Below, piece after piece: positions 41,425 through 51,615 of a DNA stretch of 64,000 nt. The translations under genes and the position numbers were made by a program. This stretch comes from Planococcus versutus (GTDB taxonomy: Bacteria > Bacillota > Bacilli > Bacillales_A > Planococcaceae). A model generated the notes under the pieces. That model saw only the letters and a list, made by a program, of their open reading frames with translations, did no database searches and was not told the DNA's origin. The stretch spans positions 1,838,001 to 1,902,000 of the forward strand of contig NZ_CP016540.2 in assembly GCF_001186155.3 (NCBI RefSeq). The letters are read 5' to 3'. How positions within the stretch are numbered: the stretch's first letter is position 1; each line of letters begins with the position of its first letter.

Positions 41425-41922
41425 ATGATTACTAAAAAATTCGGATTTCTTCTTGCCGCATCAATTTTATCATTGGCCGCTTGTGGACAAGAACAAGCAT
41501 CGGATGATGAAAAGTCTGAACCTGTAACGCAAGAACAAGCGAGTACTGAAGAAGAGCCCACTACTGAAGAAGTAGTAGAAGAAGAGCCAGCGGAAGAAGT
41601 GACTGATGAAGAAACAACGGAAGCTGAACCTGCAGAAGAAAGCTCACCTGAGGCGAAAAGTGGAACTGCTTCGGACTTACTGTCAAATGGTGAGATGACT
41701 AGCTTTGTATTTAACGAAACTGGCGAGTATTCGATTTTTTGTGAACCACATCCTGTAATGCAAATGACAGTTGTGGTAGATGACAACGCAGATGCAATGG
41801 ATAGAGTAGCTGTTGATATTGCTGACTATGAATTCGGTGAAGAAACCATCACCGTTGCGCCAGGAACAATTATTACATGGACTAACCAAGATCAAGTTCA
41901 ACATAATGTCGCATTTGAATAG
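41425..41922 (+). CDS. cupredoxin lipoprotein with permuted domain order
   Basis: A 165-residue lipoprotein: lipobox LAAC (Cys20), a Glu-rich linker (about 22-80), then a copper domain in unusual order. Residues 84-120 hold the part normally last (LLSNGE, FNETGEYSIFCEPHPVMQMTV), with Cys106, His109 and Met114 in C-x2-H-x4-M spacing. Residues 127-165 hold the part normally first (VAVDIADYEFGEETITVAPG, TIITWTNQDQVQHNVAFE), with His160. All four type 1 copper ligands are present. GAGGAGGAACTATT precedes the ATG, and a terminator 21 bases after the stop shows the gene is complete. Confidence 0.82.
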   Translation: MITKKFGFLLAASILSLAACGQEQASDDEKSEPVTQEQASTEEEPTTEEVVEEEPAEEVTDEETTEAEPAEESSPEAKSGTASDLLSNGEMTSFVFNETGEYSIFCEPHPVMQMTVVVDDNADAMDRVAVDIADYEFGEETITVAPGTIITWTNQDQVQHNVAFE

Positions 41923-41943
41923 TATACAATTCCAAATCACTAT

Positions 41944-41979
41944 GCACAGGCATGAGCTCTATCTTGCTTGTGCTTTTTT
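41944..41979 (+). terminator. terminator of the cupredoxin gene
   Basis: GCACAGGCA pairs with TGCTTGTGC (one mismatch) and is followed by six T. It shows that the cupredoxin coding region ends here naturally. Confidence 0.75.
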
Positions 41980-42010
41980 AAATAAAGCGAATAAGTCAGG
42001 AGGTACTTTA

Positions 42011-42223
42011 ATGAACTATGATCACTTCAAAAAGGCTATTGAACTTAATTTTAATAAGTCGTTGGAAGAAATACTTTATGAGGTATGCGTCATCGAAAAA
42101 ATGAATGCTGTGCAAGGCTCAAAAAAGTTAGGGATAGCAAAAGAAGTATTTATTAAGTGGCGGCACAATTATCGATTTGAAGACAAACAGCAATTATTCG
42201 ATAAATCAATTTACTATTTATAA
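42011..42223 (+). CDS. small helix-turn-helix-like protein, 70 residues
   Basis: CAGGAGGTACTTTA precedes the ATG. The segment MNAVQGSKKLGIAKEVFIKW has the spacing of a Fis-type helix-turn-helix, and the whole is helical and charged. No specific family is recognised. It stands alone between two terminators. Confidence 0.6.
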   Translation: MNYDHFKKAIELNFNKSLEEILYEVCVIEKMNAVQGSKKLGIAKEVFIKWRHNYRFEDKQQLFDKSIYYL

Positions 42224-42264
42224 CTACAAAAAAACACCAGGTTTTTACCGGTGTTTTTTTGTAG
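42224..42264. terminator. bidirectional terminator
   Basis: CTACAAAAAAACACC pairs with GGTGTTTTTTTGTAG, with an inner GG/CC. It lies between the small + gene and the converging gshF. Confidence 0.85.
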
Positions 42265-42272
42265 TTACTATT

Positions 42273-44537
42273 CTATTTTTTTATAAGCTCTGGAAACAAA
42301 TATTCAAGCAATTCCATCGTTAAACGACGCGACTTTCCTTTGTACGGAAAGATATGCATATACATAGAAGGATTAAAGTTTGCTTCGATGATTCCATACG
42401 CATTATCATTTGCTGCTGGAACTTCAATATCTTTAATAATCAAATCAAGACCACTAATTTTAGCGCCAAGAGCAGCGACTGATTTTACTGCTATGTTTTT
42501 ATAATCGTCTCGAATGTGATCAGTGACATCAATTGAATCTCCACCCGTACTGACATTGGAATTTTCACGCAAGTAAAGGACTTCTCCTTTTTCAGGAATC
42601 GAGCTTGGTTGCTTACCTTGACCTTTTAACATTAAAATTTCAAGCTCACCTAATTGAATTTTTTCAAGTGGCGTGCGGTGATCTCTACCTCTTAGTGGAT
42701 CTTTGTTTTTTTCAGCGACAAGTTCTTCAATCGTCTTTGCCCCGTCTCCTGTAACGTTTGCAGGAATTCGCGCCATGACTGCTTGCACTTTATCATTCAT
42801 TACAAAAAAGCGATATTCTGTTCCATAAAGAAACTCTTCAATTAAAACAGATGAATCTTCTTTAAATGCTAGTGTCAGCGCTTGTGTATAATCTTCGTAA
42901 GTTGCACCTTCTCTAAAAATAGAAATGCCTAAACCATAGTTCGTTGATTTTGGTTTGACAACAAACGCCATCGTCGAAAACTGATGATACGAACGCAAAG
43001 CGTTAGCAAGGTCATTAAATTCTTCACCTTGTGGCACACGAAAACCTTGCTTGTGAAGAATTTTTTTGGTGACTGTTTTGTTTTCCATGATTAATGATGC
43101 AATGTAGCTATCCTTACTTGTCATATTGCCATTTTTCACATATTCTTCATGATCATTCAATACTAGTTTTAAAAATTGATCATGCCGATCTATAATGTCT
43201 ACTTCAATGCCTTGTTGAATCGCATCAAACACTAACAATTGCGTAGATAATTCCATGTCGGTAAATGCAGCTAGTTGATAAGGGTTATTCCAAGCCTCGT
43301 CATAGTATGCTTTACCGAGACGCGTCGCTACTTGACTTTGATTGCTTTGTTCACTTTGTTTGAAAAGTCTTCCTGCTAACGTTTTACTCGGGTCTGTCAC
43401 CATTTCTCTCAATGTATCGAATAAGTTCTCAGAAACTGATAACTCAAAGTTTTCTACCATGTGTTCGATTTCATTTAACATGGCTTCAGCTTCTGCTTTA
43501 AACTCTGTAATCGCTAATGGATGCTCCAGCGCTACTTTTTCGCTCCTTTTTTCACCTTCAGTTACCCAGTCATCATGCTGCTCGCTTTCGTCTATCCATA
43601 GCATATAAATTAAGAAAATATGAAGAAATTCCGCTTGTTGGTAGCTTATGCCGTTTTGTTCAAAAGGATTAATATCGATATTGCGTAACTCGATATAACG
43701 AATACCGCGTTCTTCCAAATCTGAAACTTTATTTCCACCTCGTAAACGCACATCGGCGTAAAATTCTTTTTCTTCTAATAATCGTCCTTGCTCGACCATC
43801 GTCGAAATATCGGAAATGTATTTTTCCAAACTACTATAGGACACTTGAATATCTTTGCAATTTACGTACCCATATTTACTGCTTCTGATGCTTCTTACAG
43901 GTTGATCTAACGACTTGTCTTCAAAAAAATTCTTTTCACTGCTAGGAGTCGCACCATAGAGGTAAGTAATTAACCAACGATAGTGTAAATAATTCCGTGT
44001 AATTTTCATGTAAATTTTAGTTTTAAACTGATGATATTTTGTAATTTCAGATTGAGCTTTAAATAGCTTTTGAATTAATTCCTCACCAAACTCAAAATTA
44101 TAATGAATGCCACTAATCATTTGTTTGCGACGTCCGTGTTCTTGTGCCAACAATTCACGATAACGAACTCCTTCAGGATCTGCTAGTTTCGCAAGAACAA
44201 TGTCTTTCTCATCCGCTGGCAATCCAGGTGGCATACTCAATGGCCAAATCATTTCGTCTTTATCCATCGATCGGTAAGTTACTTCATGAATCGCAGATAA
44301 GTAATCAAAAAGTTCTTCTAAAGAATCAGTGACAGGGGTCACTAATTCCAACTGTGTTTCTGAAAAATCTCGTTTGATATAAGGATGTTCGTTGCTCATT
44401 AAAATAGTTTTTGGATGAGTTGTTGCTGCTAATTTCCCTGTCAAATCCACTCGTTGACCTTCTTTTTCTACACCGTAGCGAGCTTTTAGTAAATATGGTT
44501 TTATCTGCTCATTTTCTAACATTTTTTTAAAATTCAT
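42273..44537 (-). CDS. gshF: bifunctional glutamate-cysteine ligase / glutathione synthetase
   Basis: A 754-residue fusion that makes glutathione from Glu, Cys and Gly. The N-terminal 450 residues are the gamma-glutamylcysteine ligase part (LLKARYGVEKEGQRVDLTG, ISGIHYNFEFGEEL, RYIELRNIDINPFEQNGI). The C-terminal 270 are an ATP-grasp synthetase (FVVKPKSTNYGLGISIF, VLIEEFLYGTEYRFFVMND, IIEANFNPSMYMHIFP). GshF occurs in some Firmicutes and is absent from B. subtilis. It lies downstream of frmA and frmB, two glutathione-dependent formaldehyde genes, on the same strand. AAAGGTCG precedes the ATG. Confidence 0.93.
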   Translation of the reverse strand: MNFKKMLENEQIKPYLLKARYGVEKEGQRVDLTGKLAATTHPKTILMSNEHPYIKRDFSETQLELVTPVTDSLEELFDYLSAIHEVTYRSMDKDEMIWPLSMPPGLPADEKDIVLAKLADPEGVRYRELLAQEHGRRKQMISGIHYNFEFGEELIQKLFKAQSEITKYHQFKTKIYMKITRNYLHYRWLITYLYGATPSSEKNFFEDKSLDQPVRSIRSSKYGYVNCKDIQVSYSSLEKYISDISTMVEQGRLLEEKEFYADVRLRGGNKVSDLEERGIRYIELRNIDINPFEQNGISYQQAEFLHIFLIYMLWIDESEQHDDWVTEGEKRSEKVALEHPLAITEFKAEAEAMLNEIEHMVENFELSVSENLFDTLREMVTDPSKTLAGRLFKQSEQSNQSQVATRLGKAYYDEAWNNPYQLAAFTDMELSTQLLVFDAIQQGIEVDIIDRHDQFLKLVLNDHEEYVKNGNMTSKDSYIASLIMENKTVTKKILHKQGFRVPQGEEFNDLANALRSYHQFSTMAFVVKPKSTNYGLGISIFREGATYEDYTQALTLAFKEDSSVLIEEFLYGTEYRFFVMNDKVQAVMARIPANVTGDGAKTIEELVAEKNKDPLRGRDHRTPLEKIQLGELEILMLKGQGKQPSSIPEKGEVLYLRENSNVSTGGDSIDVTDHIRDDYKNIAVKSVAALGAKISGLDLIIKDIEVPAANDNAYGIIEANFNPSMYMHIFPYKGKSRRLTMELLEYLFPELIKK

Positions 44538-44727
44538 ATCATCACGACCTTTTAGTTAACATTTTTTAAGTTGAACTGAAATTTGATGCCATTATACATT
44601 TAAAATGGCCTCTTTTAATTATAGCTGACACTTGTTCGAACTTCATCGCACTTGTCTCGCAATCATAAAAGTAATAAAGCATACTCACATGAACTTCACT
44701 GTAAGTACGCCCTGTTTACACAACTAA

Positions 44728-45564
44728 CTATGATAACTGATTAATATGAAAATTAAAATGTTCTTCTAAGAAAGTTGAGATAAAGAAATAGCTATGATCG
44801 TAACCTTCCTCTTTCTTATAATTAATCAATTGGTTATTTTCTGTAGCATTTTTTAAAAATATCGTTTCATTCAACTGTTCTGGATAAAAACCATCTTGTG
44901 TGCCTTGTGAAATCATAATAGGTGGAGCTTCTGTCACTTTGATCAGCTCTGAAGCGTCCCATGACTTCCATGAATCTTGGTCTTCTCCTAAATAAGTTGA
45001 AAATGCTTTTATTCCCCATGGAACTTGAGTGGGAGTTAAAATTGGTGAAAAAGCAGAAATGGCTTTAAATCGTTTTGTGTTTTTTAGTCCAATTACTAAA
45101 GCACCATGACCTCCCATTGAATGTCCCATAATGCTTTCTTTCCCTGAGAAATGAGGAACAAGAGTAGACGCAATTCCAGTTAGTTCCTCTGTGATATACG
45201 TATACATTTTATAATGTTCCGACCACGGTTGTTTAGTAGCATCTATATAAAACCCAGCTCCTTGACCAAGGTCATATGCATCATCATCTGCAACGTTTTC
45301 ACCACGAGGTGATGTATCGGGAATAATAACTGCCACTTGATGTTGTTCAGCTAGCCTTTGGAAACCACTTTTTTGACTGAAATTATCATCTGTGCACGTT
45401 AAGCCTGATAGCCACCAAATAAGAGGAATTTCTTTTTGTTGTTTGTTTGATGGTAAGTAAATGCTAAATGCCATATCACATTGCAAAACTTCCGAATAAT
45501 GGGTATATTTACGTTGTTCTCCACCAAAAGCAAGTTTTGTTTCACTAACTTTGAGACTCATCAT
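44728..45564 (-). CDS. frmB: S-formylglutathione hydrolase
   Basis: A 278-residue alpha/beta hydrolase (esterase D family) that hydrolyses S-formylglutathione to formate and glutathione. The nucleophile elbow is GHSMGGHGAL; Asp in TQDGFYPEQL and His in EGYDHSYFFI complete the triad. WWLSGLTCTDDNFSQKSG is the family's oxyanion region. It starts one base after the frmA stop, with GGAG inside the end of frmA. It is the second step of the formaldehyde route. Confidence 0.93.
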   Translation of the reverse strand: MMSLKVSETKLAFGGEQRKYTHYSEVLQCDMAFSIYLPSNKQQKEIPLIWWLSGLTCTDDNFSQKSGFQRLAEQHQVAVIIPDTSPRGENVADDDAYDLGQGAGFYIDATKQPWSEHYKMYTYITEELTGIASTLVPHFSGKESIMGHSMGGHGALVIGLKNTKRFKAISAFSPILTPTQVPWGIKAFSTYLGEDQDSWKSWDASELIKVTEAPPIMISQGTQDGFYPEQLNETIFLKNATENNQLINYKKEEGYDHSYFFISTFLEEHFNFHINQLS

Positions 45565-45565
45565 T

Positions 45566-46714
<1,149 letters not shown>

Positions 46715-46751
46715 CTATGTATCTATCATTACATACAAAAATCCTTTAAAC

Positions 46752-46774
46752 AATACTGACGATTTTGTCACTAT
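46752..46774 (-). promoter_or_regulatory. inverted repeat upstream of frmA (copy 1)
   Basis: AATACTGACGATTTTGTCACTAT contains TGAC-N6-GTCA. A close copy stands at 47041-47063. It is a candidate operator for the adjacent HxlR regulator, 71 bases from the frmA start. Confidence 0.55.
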
Positions 46775-46799
46775 ACACGGCTACTCCTTTTGCAATTGT

Positions 46800-46976
46800 T
46801 TAAGCGAGATATAAAAAGAGATGTCTAAGTCCCATGATCTTCCAGTCAACTTCAACTATTGTTTTATCAGTGTCATTATTTGATAATGACTTATTCGTTT
46901 TTAATTTTTCATTTTCACACTTTTTCATATTAAGTGCTTTTTCTGATCTAAATGCAATCGCAGCTCTTTTATTCAT
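46800..46976 (-). pseudogene. duplicated frmA 5' end, 58 codons
   Basis: A minus-strand frame starts with GGGAGATGTC before the ATG and encodes MNKRAAIAFRSEKALNMKKC, then unrelated residues to a stop. The first ten residues match the start of frmA ([10 protein letters not shown]). Operator copy 2 stands 65 bases upstream, nearly the same distance as operator copy 1 from frmA. It is probably the remains of a duplicated promoter and frmA start. Translation of a 58-residue peptide is possible. Confidence 0.5.
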
Positions 46977-47040
46977 GACATCTCCCTTTTTCTACTGTTT
47001 TTTAGTCTAGACTTATCTTTTTACTAAAGTCCTATTGAGC

Positions 47041-47063
47041 AGTACTGACTTTTTTGTCATTAC
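47041..47063 (+). promoter_or_regulatory. inverted repeat upstream of hxlR (copy 2)
   Basis: AGTACTGACTTTTTTGTCATTAC contains TGAC-N6-GTCA, in the same orientation as copy 1. TATAAA at 47071 and the ribosome site of the regulator gene follow, so binding here could also give autoregulation. Confidence 0.55.
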
Positions 47064-47095
47064 AGGTTAGTATAAACATAAAGGAGTGAGAACAC

Positions 47096-47458
47096 TTGGA
47101 AATTCATTATAAAGAAAAAACCTATTTCTCTGGGAAAGATTTGGCGTTGTCAGCTATTGGCGGCCGTTGGAAAATAGCTGTTATCTGGTGTCTATTGCAT
47201 GATTCTCCACTACGACTGAGTGAAATACAGAAAAAACTTCCCCAAGCCAATCAGCGTATGTTAATTAGGCAACTAAGAGAATTAGAAGAAGACCAAATCA
47301 TAACTCGTTTTGTTTATCCTGTTGTGCCACCTAAAGTAGAGTATCAGTTGAGTGATATCGGTCTTCGACTAGAGCCTGTTGTTACATCTATTTGTAATTG
47401 GGGCGACGAATTTAGTGACTTCGTCAAAAAAGAAGCCACGAAAATTCCAGTCGAATAA
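47096..47458 (+). CDS. HxlR family transcriptional regulator
   Basis: A 120-residue winged-helix protein: LALSAIGGRWKIAVIWCLLH, SEIQKKLPQANQRMLIRQLR, then the wing FVYPVVPPKVEYQLSD. One Cys in IAVIWCLL sits near the position used by redox or aldehyde sensors of this family. The start is a TTG with AAGGAG nine bases before it. It is divergent from frmA, so formaldehyde-responsive control of frmA-frmB is the simplest hypothesis. Confidence 0.88.
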   Translation: MEIHYKEKTYFSGKDLALSAIGGRWKIAVIWCLLHDSPLRLSEIQKKLPQANQRMLIRQLRELEEDQIITRFVYPVVPPKVEYQLSDIGLRLEPVVTSICNWGDEFSDFVKKEATKIPVE

Positions 47459-47521
47459 ACACTTTGTCTAAACCTTCATTGACTGCGTATCAGTCAATTA
47501 AGGTTTATTTTTTTATCCCTT

Positions 47522-47797
47522 TCAAGTTGACCAATAAATTTTACTATCCTTTTTCTCAACTCTTTTCAATCCAGCTTTATCTAACACACGAATAGAAGCA
47601 TAATTTTCGTAATCGCAGCTGGCAATTATTTTGTTGATACCTGACTGCATTTTTCCCCATGCTACTAAAGCTTGTGCCATTTCGGTTGCATGGCCATAGC
47701 CTTGATAATTTGGGACGATGCTATAGCCTAGTTCCAATTCATCTTGCTTGCCGTCTCGGTACCGAAAACCCATCCCCCCATAATGGTTCGCGTCTAA
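47522..47797 (-). pseudogene. C-terminal fragment of a GNAT acetyltransferase
   Basis: The frame gives NHYGGMGFRYRDGKQDELEL, GYSIVPNYQGYGHATEMAQA and ASCDYENYASIRVLDKAGL, the acetyl-CoA-binding and C-terminal half of a RimJ/RimL-type acetyltransferase. A stop codon (47798-47800) and non-coding DNA replace the N-terminal half. No ribosome site is seen. It is a truncated remnant. Confidence 0.7.
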
Positions 47798-47983
47798 TTA
47801 TGTACAAGTAAGCCTTCCGATTTATTTTTGTGTAGATATTCGCTAAAATGTATGGCACTTTCGATTTCTCTCCTTCCTACTATTCACGTAGTTTTGTTCG
47901 GTGTAATTTTTACGCTACTAGTACTTTCTCTTTTCAATGCAAAAGTCCTTTAAAAAAGTCAAAATCCTATAAAACAAAATAAA

Positions 47984-48036
47984 AAAAGAGCTGTACTCAA
48001 AAAGTCATTGTTTATGACCTTTTGAGACAGCTCTTT
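47984..48036. terminator. terminator of yhgE, similar to the one at 35241
   Basis: AAAGAGCTGT...CTCAAAA pairs with TTTTGAGACAGCTCTTT, with an inner GTCAT/ATGAC. It closely resembles the terminator at 35241-35291. Confidence 0.8.
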
Positions 48037-48040
48037 CTAC

Positions 48041-50881
48041 TTAATTTTCTTCTGCCAATCTATATGCTTTACGACTTCTCAAGCTAAGCACTAGCCATAA
48101 CAGCAGATTAAAGACGACAATAAAAGCGCCAAGCACTAAAATACTCGTAATGAAAGTATGCGTTCCATATGCCGAAGACATCGATTCTCGGAATCCAAGG
48201 ATGGCATAGCTCATGGGAATAAAATCATGCACCGTCTGAAAAAATTTATTTGTTAATTCTACAGGGAATGTACCACCACTTGCACCCAATTGGAGAACGA
48301 GAATAATCATTGCCACAAATCGTCCTGGATTTCCAAAAGTAATACTTAAGAACATAATTAAGAACATGTAGGTAAGTGAAGTGATGACTGAGACCGCAAT
48401 AAACTCTCCGATGTGATCGACTTGAAGATGGAAACCGAACAGCATAATTGCATCAACAATGAGTGCTGCTGCTGTTGCTTGGATAAAACCAAGTGAAAAC
48501 TTACTAAACCACCAGCCAACTCCTGAAGTCGGGCGTCCAGCTGGTGCGTTAATTGGGAATACTAAATTGAAAGATAAAGCTCCGACGAAAAGAGCAAGCG
48601 ACAAAATATAAGGTGCTAATGCATGACCGTAGTTCGGTACATCGCTCCGTTCACTTTCTGTTGCTGTTGCGGGTGCAGCGATCATTTCGTAATTATCATC
48701 TGTTACTTGTTTACTTGCTATATCTTCTGCGCCATCAGATAAACTTGTAGCAAGTTCAGAAGTTCCTTCCTCTAGCTCTGTAAGGCCTTGACCTAATTCA
48801 CCAGAGCCGTCTTCTAGTTTGCTGGCTCCGCTATGTAAATCCGTTGCTCCACCAGCAAGTTCACCTGCACCACTTGAAAGTGCTGGTACGCCTTCGGCTA
48901 GCTGGTTTGCACCCTTTGCCAAATCACTGGAACCAGAATTTAGCTCTGCAGAGTTAGCCGCAAGTTTAGCCGTTCCTTCTTGAAGCTGTCCTGCTCCTTG
49001 TGCTGCTTTTGATACTCCTGCTGTGTATTCAGTTGCTCCTTTTTTTAATTCTATAGACCCTTGTTGCAACGCGCTCGCACCTTCAACAAGTCCAATTGAG
49101 CCTGAAGCAAGAGAAGATACACCGTCATTCAGTGAAGAGCTTCCTTCTGCTAACCGATCAACTGCATCTGCAAGCTGAGGTAGACTTTCTGCTGTTTTTT
49201 CAATTCCCGCAAGAAGTTGTCCACTTGTCTCAGCCGCTTGCTCTGCTCCTGCATTGAGATTTTTCACACCTGGAATGAGTTGATCGTTCAGTGCATTTCG
49301 GACGGCTGAATATCCACCAAGAGCTTCTTGGGCTGCAGGATTTACTTGATCTACAGCACTGTTCAATTCTGCTACTTTCTCAGGCATGGATCCGAGTGAT
49401 TGAAATGCGGGAATAATTTGCTCGTTTATGTTAGCTGATACAGCAGCAAGACTTTGCTCGAGCGTTTCAAGTGCACTTTGTTGTGCTGCTGTTTGTTGCT
49501 GTGTACTTCCAGTTACTGCAGCTGATAATTCGGCTTGTTGCTCCGCAGTTAAACTGCTATAAGTAGTTGTTGCTTCAAGAGCTGCCACTGTTGCAGTTGA
49601 AGAAGTTGGCTGCATTTCGCTAACAGCTTGTTGTGCCGCCGCTAAATTCGCCTGCAATTTTGATGCATTCTGTGCACTACTGGCCGAAACAGCACCATTT
49701 AATTGGTTAACGTTTTCTTGAATAGCTAATAAACCTTGTTGCAAATTGTTGAGTTGATCTGGTGTTGGAAGTTGGTTATTTAATGCACCAAGTCCTTCTT
49801 GAAGAGTGGTACTGCCATTAGCCAGTTTAGCAAGACCTTCACCAAGCGCAGCTTGACCTGATACCAACTGCTGAATGCCAGAAGAACTCCTTGTTAACTC
49901 GCTTGTTTGTGTTTGAAGCTCATGTAAGCCGTTGTTTAGCTGTACGCTACCAGCTTCAGTAGCTGATAGACCTTGACTTAGTTGTTCCGCTCCTGGAACG
50001 AGAGAATTTAGACCTTGTTCTAATTTTTGTGATCCTTCAACAAGTTTTGGACCACTATTATTTAACTCTGCAGTTCCTTCGGCAAGCCCAACCACACCGC
50101 TTTGCAAGTTGCCTACCCCTGCTGTATAAGAAATAATCCCTTTATTCAACAGGTTCGCTCCTTGATTTAAATCTGCGGCTCCTGTAGCAAACTGTCCGGC
50201 ACCAATTTCTAATTGCTCTGCGCCTTCCTGGAAAGTTAAACTTCCTTCTGAAAGTGTGCCAAGCCCTGCGATTAATTCTGCATTGCCTTTTTGCAATTTG
50301 ATAGTTCCATCATCAAGTTGTTCCGCACCTTCTGCTGCAACTCCTAAACCTTCACCCAGTGTATTAATTTGTTCAAATACTGCTTTTACGTATTCTTTGG
50401 TTACACTTTCAGCAATTTCTTCTTTAATCGTCGTAGTCGCTTGCTTACTTATTGATTTTATAAAAAATCCGCGACCGGGATTGGTTTCGTACTGCAAATC
50501 CATCGGTTTTGGATCATCACTCATTACAGATGCTGCATGTTCCGAGAAATTTTCTGGAATGGTCAAAACCATAAAATATTTCCCATCGTCCATTCCTTGC
50601 TCTGCTTTTTTTGCATCGGTAAACTGCCAATCTAATGCATCATTCTCTTTTAAATTCCCAACTAACTCCGTACCGATATCAAGTGTCTTGCCTTCATATT
50701 CTGATGGTACGTCTTCGTTGACGACCGCTACCGGTAAGCGTTCTGTTTTTCCGTAAGGATCCCACGACGAGCCTAAGAAAAAACCACTATAAATAATCGG
50801 GATAAACATCATAACAACCATGGTTCCTAATAAAAGTGGTTTGGAAAACAATTGCTTCCATTCCTGTTTAAACATTTTCAT
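48041..50881 (-). CDS. yhgE: YhgE/Pip domain membrane protein
   Basis: A 946-residue protein with one N-terminal membrane helix (LLGTMVVMMFIPIIYSGFFL) and about five near the C-terminus (PYILSLALFVGALSFNLVF to LLLWLVLSL, ABC-2 permease-like). Between them is a large outside region full of L-x2-G-x4-L repeats (EGAEQLDDGT, LNQGANLLNKG) forming a long coiled stalk. This is the architecture of phage infection protein Pip and B. subtilis YhgE. Related proteins are linked to export or phage adsorption. It follows the Rrf2 regulator with a short ATGA overlap. Confidence 0.9.
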   Translation of the reverse strand: MKMFKQEWKQLFSKPLLLGTMVVMMFIPIIYSGFFLGSSWDPYGKTERLPVAVVNEDVPSEYEGKTLDIGTELVGNLKENDALDWQFTDAKKAEQGMDDGKYFMVLTIPENFSEHAASVMSDDPKPMDLQYETNPGRGFFIKSISKQATTTIKEEIAESVTKEYVKAVFEQINTLGEGLGVAAEGAEQLDDGTIKLQKGNAELIAGLGTLSEGSLTFQEGAEQLEIGAGQFATGAADLNQGANLLNKGIISYTAGVGNLQSGVVGLAEGTAELNNSGPKLVEGSQKLEQGLNSLVPGAEQLSQGLSATEAGSVQLNNGLHELQTQTSELTRSSSGIQQLVSGQAALGEGLAKLANGSTTLQEGLGALNNQLPTPDQLNNLQQGLLAIQENVNQLNGAVSASSAQNASKLQANLAAAQQAVSEMQPTSSTATVAALEATTTYSSLTAEQQAELSAAVTGSTQQQTAAQQSALETLEQSLAAVSANINEQIIPAFQSLGSMPEKVAELNSAVDQVNPAAQEALGGYSAVRNALNDQLIPGVKNLNAGAEQAAETSGQLLAGIEKTAESLPQLADAVDRLAEGSSSLNDGVSSLASGSIGLVEGASALQQGSIELKKGATEYTAGVSKAAQGAGQLQEGTAKLAANSAELNSGSSDLAKGANQLAEGVPALSSGAGELAGGATDLHSGASKLEDGSGELGQGLTELEEGTSELATSLSDGAEDIASKQVTDDNYEMIAAPATATESERSDVPNYGHALAPYILSLALFVGALSFNLVFPINAPAGRPTSGVGWWFSKFSLGFIQATAAALIVDAIMLFGFHLQVDHIGEFIAVSVITSLTYMFLIMFLSITFGNPGRFVAMIILVLQLGASGGTFPVELTNKFFQTVHDFIPMSYAILGFRESMSSAYGTHTFITSILVLGAFIVVFNLLLWLVLSLRSRKAYRLAEEN

Positions 50882-51384
50882 TTTAAATCATCCTGTTCTT
50901 TTTTCAATACATCACTTAACGTTTCTCTATTCCAGTTTAACGTTGGCAAATTCGACATCCCTAATCCTTCTTTCAAGAGATCTGCAGCCGTTACTTTAGA
51001 TAAATATTCAATCAATAACCGATTTCCTTGTGAAAAAACATTTTTAAGAATTTCTTGTCCTTTTTGTGCGTATTCTCCATCTTTAAAAGCGAGACGAATT
51101 AACCCTGTATCTGGGTATAATTGTATTGGACCTTCCATTGCTTCAATAACGTCAAGCATTGTAATATGCGTTGCCGATTTTGCTAATGAAACGCCGCCAT
51201 TATTGCCAGGTACCGAAACAGCAATTCCTTGAACGACTAATTTCCTCGTTATTTTCTTCATATAAGATGGTGAAACGCCCAGCCTTTTGCTAATTTCATC
51301 TGAAGCAAGCGGCGCGCTGCTTTCTTGTGTTGCCAGCAACACAATAATACAAATAGCCTGCTCGACACCCTTTGTTAGCTGCAT
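50878..51384 (-). CDS. Rrf2 family transcriptional regulator
   Basis: A 168-residue winged-helix protein: LTKGVEQAICIIVLLATQES, SDEISKRLGVSPSYMKKITR and GNNGGVSLAKSATHITMLDV are typical of Rrf2. The three-Cys cluster site of IscR is absent; there is one Cys near the N-terminus. The extension after residue 95 is longer than in minimal members. The ATG behind AAAAGGAGTGCAGATT is chosen over an earlier GTG. It is cotranscribed with yhgE and probably controls it. Confidence 0.85.
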   Translation of the reverse strand: MQLTKGVEQAICIIVLLATQESSAPLASDEISKRLGVSPSYMKKITRKLVVQGIAVSVPGNNGGVSLAKSATHITMLDVIEAMEGPIQLYPDTGLIRLAFKDGEYAQKGQEILKNVFSQGNRLLIEYLSKVTAADLLKEGLGMSNLPTLNWNRETLSDVLKKEQDDLK

Positions 51385-51542
51385 AATCTGCACTCCTTTT
51401 CTGTGTGATATATGTTAAACACTATTTTTTAAAATTTGAGTAGCTACTTGCAACATCCATTGTGGATATACAATGTCTATTTAGGTATACTACTCCTTTT
51501 TAATGAAAATGCAACAAGTACATCGAAATATCTTTTTTGCAG

Positions 51543-51585
51543 AAAAAAAGCAGACAACCAAATCTACTTGGTTGCCTGCTTTTTC
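51543..51585. terminator. terminator after the EgtB-like gene
   Basis: AAAAAAGCAGACAACCAA pairs with TTGGTTGCCTGCTTTTT around eight bases. It ends the minus-strand operon of the binding protein and the EgtB-like gene. Confidence 0.85.
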
Positions 51586-51615
51586 ATATGAAACGATTGT
51601 TCTTTTTTCGAAATT

